A stretch of 11,702 bases of DNA from Candidatus Omnitrophota bacterium (lineage in GTDB: Bacteria > Verrucomicrobiota > Verrucomicrobiia > Limisphaerales > UBA1319), in the NCBI GenBank assembly GCA_023473405.1, contig JAMCZD010000356.1, positions 1-11,702 on the forward strand, given 5' to 3'. The notes beneath the pieces are model-generated. The model searched no databases and had not been told where the DNA came from. It saw nothing but the letters and a program-made list of their open reading frames with translations. Positions 8,529-11,702 of this stretch are shown piece after piece; within the stretch, counting starts at the first letter, position 1, and every line of letters begins with the position of its first letter. A program made the translations under genes and the position numbers.

Positions 8529-8912
8529 ATGCATAACTCAACTATTCCTGCGTCAACTCGAAACAAACCAGGCGATCCGTCAATTAGCGCAGAAGACATA
8601 AGGCGTGGAGGCCTGGGTATTGGCCCCGCGCCGGCGTCGATTCTCATTTCGGTGGTGACAGCGGGGAACGTAACGTTAAACTGGATTCCTTCGCCTGAGA
8701 CCGGAGCCAATTACTTCGTGTATCGCTCGACCAATGGGCTGGATGGGCCCTTCAACAAACTGACGCCAACCGCAATTTGTAATTGCGCCTATACTGACAA
8801 TTCGCCACCTGCGGGTGCAAAATGCTACATGGTTCGGGCGTTGAAGATGGTGGACTCCGGGAGCGGGTCCTATACAAACCTCAGTCAAGGGATATTCTTG
8901 AACGTGAATTAG
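8529..8912 (+). CDS. Short FN3-like ORF B1
   Basis: A 127-residue ORF starts at the ATG directly after the A1 stop codon, in the same frame. Its first about 27 residues are polar and unrecognised. Residues about 35-127 match the C-terminal FN3-like domain of the giant protein (VTLNWIPSP, YFVYRSTNGLDGPF, AYTD, SGSYTNLSQG). There is no signal peptide, membrane segment or sorting signal. It is about 85% identical to B2 over the last 99 residues. Across the 57 codons 8668-8838 compared with B2, 22 codons differ and 17 differences are synonymous, which argues that the peptide is translated and selected. It could be an independent coupled protein, a readthrough extension of A1, or a fragment of a duplicated giant-gene 3' end. 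Its TAG overlaps the Shine-Dalgarno of A2. Confidence 0.65.
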   Translation: MHNSTIPASTRNKPGDPSISAEDIRRGGLGIGPAPASILISVVTAGNVTLNWIPSPETGANYFVYRSTNGLDGPFNKLTPTAICNCAYTDNSPPAGAKCYMVRALKMVDSGSGSYTNLSQGIFLNVN

Positions 8913-8916
8913 GAGG
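8911..8916 (+). promoter_or_regulatory. Shine-Dalgarno of A2 overlapping the B1 stop
   Basis: AGGAGG starts within the B1 TAG stop codon and lies 5 nt before ATG 8922. This fixes ATG 8922 rather than GTG 8919 as the A2 start and suggests that A2 translation is coupled to termination of B1. The same arrangement is repeated before A3. Confidence 0.75.
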
Positions 8917-8921
8917 CTGTG

Positions 8922-9614
8922 ATGCGTGCTACGAATTTCTTAATTTTCTTGATTAGCGTATTCAGCGCAAACGCGGACCCATTTCAAAATCTGGGCTTTG
9001 ACGACGCCAACACCAACAACATGGAGGCCGTAGACCCGGCCTGGGGAGAGGGTTGGGGCGCCACAGCAGACCTGTTGCCAGGATGGAATCTCCTTTGGGG
9101 GTCGAAGGAAGAAGACTCTATTGGATTCAATTACTCTATACCCGGACTGGGTTATGCAAGCTTATACAACAGCAATAATCCGAACTGGCGCCATGTTGAA
9201 GGTCAATATGCGCTGGAGCTGTATCCGGATAATTATAGGAATATGCCTTACTCTTTAACCCAAATCGGCGATGTTCCTGGAGAGGCCAAATCAATAACAC
9301 TTACGCTTTTGGGAGGGCCGGTGGTAGTCTATATGAACGACTCTCTGGTCCCGCTGATATTCAATCCGGACTTCAATGATTATCCACCGTACCCCGATCG
9401 CATCATTTCCGTTACGGGCGATGTTTCCCCGTTTTCCGGCCAAACCGTTGAACTTAAAATCGTCACTGCTGAGGGAGGCATCGTCCCTTGGCGCAGCCTG
9501 GACAGCATCGCTTTTTCGCCGCTGGCAATTCCCGAGCCAACGGGTTCGGCGCTGTTTTTCGTTGGTCTACTGCTCTTTGGCCTTTCGTGTGTTTACCGTA
9601 ACAAGGGTCCTTGA
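8922..9614 (+). CDS. PEP-CTERM surface protein A2
   Basis: A 230-residue paralogue of A1. It has a signal peptide (MRATNFLIFLISVFSANA) followed by the shared PFQNLGFD motif. The C-terminal PEP-CTERM signal has PEP at residues 204-206, a hydrophobic helix and the tail YRNKGP. The two ends of A1 and A2 are well conserved (SFSPLAIPEP against AFSPLAIPEP). The middle has diverged strongly in sequence and slightly in length, so the central region probably carries the differing function. No enzymatic motif was seen. ATG 8922 is chosen over GTG 8919 because AGGAGG lies 5 nt upstream. Like A1, it is probably processed by an exosortase encoded elsewhere. B2 follows in the same frame after the TGA. Confidence 0.9.
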   Translation: MRATNFLIFLISVFSANADPFQNLGFDDANTNNMEAVDPAWGEGWGATADLLPGWNLLWGSKEEDSIGFNYSIPGLGYASLYNSNNPNWRHVEGQYALELYPDNYRNMPYSLTQIGDVPGEAKSITLTLLGGPVVVYMNDSLVPLIFNPDFNDYPPYPDRIISVTGDVSPFSGQTVELKIVTAEGGIVPWRSLDSIAFSPLAIPEPTGSALFFVGLLLFGLSCVYRNKGP

Positions 9615-9635
9615 AAGCCGAATTCAACCATTCCA

Positions 9636-9998
9636 ATGCCAACTGGAAACAAAACAGGCGGCCGTCCGAATGACATCCAAGAATCAAAGCGGGCACGTCT
9701 GGGTATTGGCCCCGCGCCGCCTTCGATGCTTAGTTCGGTGGTGGCAGACGGAAACGTAACCCTAAACTGGATTCCGTCGCCTGAGCCCGGGGCCAATTAC
9801 TTCGTATATCGCTCCACCAATGGCCTGGACGGGCCATTCAGCAAACTGACCGCAACCGCCATTTGTAATTGCGCCTATACGGATTATTCGCCTCCTGGCG
9901 GCGCAAAATGCTACATGGTACGCTCCCTGAGATTGGTTAATTCCGGTAGCGGATCCTACACAAACCTCAGTCAAGGGGTGTTCTTGAATGTGAATTAG
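9636..9998 (+). CDS. Short FN3-like ORF B2
   Basis: A 120-residue paralogue of B1 with the same FN3-like domain (VTLNWIPSP, YFVYRSTNGLDGPF, ICNCAYTD, SGSYTNLSQG) and no signal peptide. The codon aligned with the B1 ATG is AAG (9615-9617), so the first possible ATG is 9636, 21 nt after the A2 stop; no good Shine-Dalgarno precedes it. The frame is open from the A2 TGA onward, so readthrough of that TGA would give an A2-B2 fusion. Mostly synonymous divergence from B1 suggests a selected peptide. Its TAG overlaps the A3 Shine-Dalgarno. Start and mode of expression are uncertain. Confidence 0.6.
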   Translation: MPTGNKTGGRPNDIQESKRARLGIGPAPPSMLSSVVADGNVTLNWIPSPEPGANYFVYRSTNGLDGPFSKLTATAICNCAYTDYSPPGGAKCYMVRSLRLVNSGSGSYTNLSQGVFLNVN

Positions 9999-10002
9999 GA
10001 GG
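9997..10002 (+). promoter_or_regulatory. Shine-Dalgarno of A3 overlapping the B2 stop
   Basis: AGGAGG begins within the B2 TAG and lies 5 nt before ATG 10008, copying the B1/A2 junction. Confidence 0.7.
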
Positions 10003-10007
10003 TCACG

Positions 10008-10181
10008 ATGCGTGCAAAGATTTTATTGATTATCCTGGTTTGCGTGCCTAGCGCCTTCGCCGAGCCATTTCAAAATCTTGGTTTTGATGAGGCGAATACT
10101 AACAATATGGAGGCCGCAGACCCTTTTTTTGGTGAAGGCATCGGTACGAGCAAAGACCTTTTGCTCGGGTGGGAACTGTGA
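10008..10181 (+). pseudogene. PEP-CTERM protein A3, truncated by the insertion sequence
   Basis: A third paralogue begins with a signal peptide (MRAKILLIILVCVPSAFA) and the shared PFQNLGFDEA motif, then NTNNMEA as in A2. It stays similar to A2 up to LLLGWEL (A2: LLPGWNL). At that point the left end of the IS begins, and the first three bases of the IS (TGA, 10179-10181) act as a stop. The predicted product is 57 residues, without the central region or PEP-CTERM signal. If the rest of A3 survives, it should resume right after the IS, beyond the window. Confidence 0.85.
10176..10178. repeat. Probable left copy of the IS target-site duplication (CTG)
   Basis: CTG directly precedes the IS left end. 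The two bases after the right end, 11701-11702, are CT, as expected if a 3-bp duplication typical of the IS3 family runs one base past the window edge. Confidence 0.55.
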
Positions 10182-10204
10182 GCTGGCCCCCAAAATTCAG
10201 ACCA
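10179..10204 (+). repeat. IS left terminal inverted repeat
   Basis: The 26-bp end begins TGAGCTGGCCCCC and matches the reverse complement of 11675-11700 at 20 of 26 positions without gaps. Confidence 0.85.
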
Positions 10205-10256
10205 TAGATTAAGCTTGGCTTTCGGGCTTCTGCTAGATGTGAGAAAAAGCAGAGCA
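10205..10256 (+). other. IS leader before orfA
   Basis: A short non-coding stretch between the left repeat and orfA. The frame of orfA extends back to a TTG at 10215, but the added 14 residues are unlike OrfA N-termini, so they are not included. No strong Shine-Dalgarno is seen. Confidence 0.5.
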
Positions 10257-10547
10257 ATGAAAGCAAAACGCAAACATTACAGTGGAGCCTTCAAGGCCAA
10301 AGTCGGTCTAGAAGCGCTGATGGGTGTCAAAACGGTCGGGCAGATAGCCCGCGAATACCAGGTCCATCCGACCTTGGTGACGCAATGGAGGGGAGTGGTT
10401 CGGGACCGGCTGCCGGAGTTGTTTGAAGCTCCGGCACCGGGCAACGCGGATAGTGAACGGATCATTGCCCAACTCCATCAGAAGATCGGAGAACTGACGG
10501 TTGATCTGGATTGGCTTAAAAAAAAGTCCAAGCAACTGGGTCTGTAG
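10257..10547 (+). CDS. IS3-family OrfA (DNA-binding helix-turn-helix protein)
   Basis: The 96-residue product starts at ATG 10257 with MKAKRKHYSGAFKAKVGLEA, typical of IS3-family OrfA. It has a helix-turn-helix (TVGQIAREYQVHPTLVTQWR, about residues 23-42), which recognises the IS ends in this family. A heptad-like region (RIIAQLHQKIGELTVDLDWL) follows for multimerisation, and the hallmark DLDWLKKK lies near the end. The frameshift site lies inside the KKK codons, 19 nt before the TAG. OrfA alone usually modulates transposition, while the fused OrfAB is the transposase. Confidence 0.92.
   Translation: MKAKRKHYSGAFKAKVGLEALMGVKTVGQIAREYQVHPTLVTQWRGVVRDRLPELFEAPAPGNADSERIIAQLHQKIGELTVDLDWLKKKSKQLGL
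10520..10526 (+). promoter_or_regulatory. Programmed -1 frameshift site A AAA AAG
   Basis: Within a run of eight A followed by G, the orfA codons are AAA AAA AAG, giving the classic slippery heptamer. In the -1 frame a TAA (10517-10519) sits directly before it and the orfB frame is open straight after it (GTC at 10526). OrfB has no ATG before codon 40 of its frame counted from 10553. A -1 shift here would give a 386-residue OrfAB protein. Confidence 0.88.
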
Positions 10548-10552
10548 AACAG

Positions 10553-11416
10553 TTGCGAGAGCTTGTCGGCAGCTGTCCCGAACTGAGCATTCGACACCAA
10601 TGCGAGATCCTGGGTTTGACCCGCAGCAATGTTTACTACCAACCGTGCCCGGAGAGCGAAGAGAATCTGATGCTGATGCGGCGCTTGGACGAGCTGCATT
10701 TGGAGCACCCCGTGTACGGCAGTCGGCGGCTGTTAGTGCTGCTGCGGCGGGAGGGTCGCCAGGTCAACCGCAAGCGGGTGTGCCGGCTTCTCCAAGTCAT
10801 GGGGATCGAAGCGATCTATCCACGTCCGTGGACCAGCCAACCGGCAGTCGGCCATCGGGTTTATCCGTATCTGCTGGAGGATTTGGAGATCTGCGGACCC
10901 GATCAAGTCTGGTGCAGCGACATCACCTATGTGCCTATGCAGAGGGGGTTTATGTATTTGGTGGCCATCATGGACTGGTGGAGTCGCTTTGTGCTGGCCT
11001 GGGGCTTGAGCAACACCCTGGAGCCGGAGTTCTGCGTCCGAGCGTGGGAACAGGCTCTGGCCTCGGGCAACCGTCCACCGCGTATATCCAACACCGACCA
11101 GGGGGCTCAATTCACCAGCGATTTGTTTTTAGACGCGGTCGAATCGGCCGGGGTGGAGGTGAGCATGGATGGGCGCGGGCGGTGGGTGGACAACCGTTTT
11201 ATCGAGCGTCTGTGGCGCAGTGTGAAGTACGAGGACATCTACCTGCAAGATTACTTGGATGGCCTGGAAGCCGGACGGGGCTTGGCCAGCTACTTCAAGC
11301 ATTACAATACCCAGCGGCCACACCAGGCTTTGGAAGGAGCGAGTCCGGCCGATCTCTATTGCGATCCCGCCGCCTATGGTGCGCGTCCGCCCAAGTGGGA
11401 TACCAGCAGCTATTGA
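10553..11416 (+). CDS. IS3-family OrfB, DDE transposase catalytic domain
   Basis: The frame is open from 10520 to TGA 11414-11416. The conventional boundary here is a TTG at 10553, but the real product is probably the OrfAB frameshift fusion. The domain order is a helical HTH-21-like segment (HPVYGSRRLLVLLRR), then the rve integrase core. Catalytic residues, counted from 10553, are D123 in WCSDITYV, D182 in SNTDQGAQFTS and E218 in DNRFIERLWRSVKYE. The spacing between D182 and E218 is 35 residues, as expected for DD(35)E enzymes. The family C-terminal motif HYNTQRPHQALEGASPADLY is intact. The enzyme would cut and join the IS ends by the copy-out circle pathway known for IS3. No internal stop or missing key residue is seen, so the element may be active. 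Confidence 0.93.
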   Translation: MRELVGSCPELSIRHQCEILGLTRSNVYYQPCPESEENLMLMRRLDELHLEHPVYGSRRLLVLLRREGRQVNRKRVCRLLQVMGIEAIYPRPWTSQPAVGHRVYPYLLEDLEICGPDQVWCSDITYVPMQRGFMYLVAIMDWWSRFVLAWGLSNTLEPEFCVRAWEQALASGNRPPRISNTDQGAQFTSDLFLDAVESAGVEVSMDGRGRWVDNRFIERLWRSVKYEDIYLQDYLDGLEAGRGLASYFKHYNTQRPHQALEGASPADLYCDPAAYGARPPKWDTSSY

Positions 11417-11428
11417 GCGTGGGCTTTT

Positions 11429-11465
11429 GCCGCCGCCCCGGGGTTCGGCCCTCAGCTGCGGCGGC
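11429..11465. terminator. GC-rich hairpin after orfB
   Basis: Arms 11429-11436 and 11458-11465 (GCCGCCGC / GCGGCGGC) are perfect around a 21-nt loop, 13 nt after the orfB stop. There is no U-tract, so a terminator role is only possible. Confidence 0.35.
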
Positions 11466-11487
11466 CCAGGGTCCCCTCGCTTCGCTC

Positions 11488-11535
11488 GGCGGGAAGGCTT
11501 GCGAGCTGGCGCTCGCCAAGCCAAGCCTTCCCGCC
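11488..11535. terminator. Strong 14-bp stem-loop in the IS 3' region
   Basis: Arms 11488-11501 and 11522-11535 (GGCGGGAAGGCTTG and its complement) are perfect. A second small stem, CGAGC/GCTCG (11502-11506 and 11511-11515), sits in the loop. It could stop transcription leaving or entering the IS, or shield the transposase start in the circular form. No U-tract follows. Confidence 0.45.
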
Positions 11536-11674
11536 CCGATGCCGCCGATCTTCGGACCTCACCCCTTGACCGCAAGAGAACCACCGCATATCATCAACAC
11601 ATTCGGAGCACACGAAACTGTTAGAAACAAAAGTGAGCAGAGTCCCAAAACCATAGCTTAATTTTCGTGCTCCG

Positions 11675-11700
11675 TGGTCCGAAACATGGGGTCCACCTCA
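11675..11700 (-). repeat. IS right terminal inverted repeat
   Basis: Read on the minus strand the end begins TGAGGTGGACCCC and matches the left end at 20 of 26 positions. It ends 2 bases before the window edge. Confidence 0.85.
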
Positions 11701-11702
11701 CT

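Larger units (their letters stand above)
7815..10178 (+). repeat. Tandem array of a PEP-CTERM plus FN3 two-gene module
   Basis: The A-B pair is repeated: A1-B1, A2-B2, then A3 cut by the IS. Start-to-start distances are 1107 nt (7815 to 8922) and 1086 nt (8922 to 10008), both multiples of three. The most conserved parts are the B FN3 domain, the B/A junction (TAGGAGG plus a start 5 nt on), the signal-peptide border and the PEP-CTERM end. The giant gene's own C-terminal FN3 followed by A1 looks like the same FN3-then-PEP-CTERM order, so the array may have arisen by repeated duplication of the giant gene's 3' end with the first PEP-CTERM gene. Confidence 0.8.
11417..11674. other. IS 3' non-coding region
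   Basis: Between the orfB stop and the right inverted repeat lie about 258 bp. The first half is very G+C rich with two hairpins (11429-11465 and 11488-11535); the second half is A+T richer. No coding signal was seen: the long frame crossing it is the out-of-frame shadow of orfB. Confidence 0.6.
10179..11700 (+). mobile_element. Complete IS3-family insertion sequence, 1522 bp
   Basis: The element is bounded by imperfect inverted repeats that start 5'-TGAG and end CTCA-3'. It contains orfA and orfB in the -1 relation with a slippery A AAA AAG between them, and an intact DDE transposase domain. Length, gene order, TG...CA ends and an apparent 3-bp target duplication all fit the IS3 family. The long C-run near the tip suggests a subgroup with CCCC-containing ends, but I do not assign a named IS. 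It interrupts A3. Confidence 0.92.

Noticed and set aside
8529..9998. B1 and B2 as plain pseudogene debris
   Set aside because: Differences are mostly synonymous and both frames are intact to a conserved end, which debris would not show.
8529..9998. Repeats in the array as a CRISPR or other short-repeat array
   Set aside because: The repeat unit is over 1 kb and codes for protein; no short regular repeats with spacers are present.
10215..10256. TTG 10215 as the orfA start
   Set aside because: The ATG at 10257 gives the standard OrfA N-terminus (MKAKRKHYSGAF); the extension is not family-like.
10501..11661. A 386-residue plus-strand frame overlapping orfB
   Set aside because: It is the out-of-frame shadow of orfB, has no recognisable domain and runs on through the IS non-coding end; the real DDE domain is in the other frame.

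Overview
The window looks like a chromosomal piece from a Verrucomicrobiota bacterium, probably near the Pedosphaera/Limisphaerales group. This is an inference from protein style: two PEP-CTERM surface proteins, a very large Sec-secreted mosaic protein with beta-helix, calcium-binding, LamG-like and C25-like segments, and a Tat-exported GH116-type glycosidase. No rRNA, tRNA or other marker gene is present to fix the taxon.

Layout. (1) 1-1902, minus strand: the N-terminal 634 codons of a Tat-exported GH116/GBA2-like glycoside hydrolase, cut by the left window edge. (2) 1903-2284: a divergent intergenic region with a long imperfect hairpin repeat and a good sigma70-type promoter pointing right. 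(3) 2285-7801, plus strand: an 1838-residue secreted mosaic protein ending in a fibronectin-III-like domain. (4) 7815-10181: a tandem array. Two PEP-CTERM proteins (A1, A2) alternate with two short FN3-like ORFs (B1, B2) that resemble the end of the giant protein. A third PEP-CTERM gene (A3) is cut after 57 codons. (5) 10179-11700: a complete IS3-family insertion sequence (1522 bp) inserted in A3, with imperfect 26-bp terminal inverted repeats, orfA, an A AAA AAG frameshift site and an intact DDE orfB. The two bases left after it in the window match a 3-bp target duplication.

The giant gene, A1, B1, A2, B2 and A3 all point the same way with gaps of 0-21 nt, so they probably form one operon read from the promoter near 2199-2227. 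It would make secreted or cell-surface proteins, with the PEP-CTERM members presumably sorted by an exosortase encoded elsewhere.

The most unusual point is the array. From 7815 to 10178 everything lies in one reading frame, broken only by single stop codons at module borders (TGA, TAG, TGA, TAG). The B ORFs are about 85% identical over their last 99 residues. In a 57-codon stretch, 17 of 22 differing codons are synonymous, so the B peptides seem to be under selection. Yet they lack signal peptides, and the start codon of B1 is not conserved in B2.
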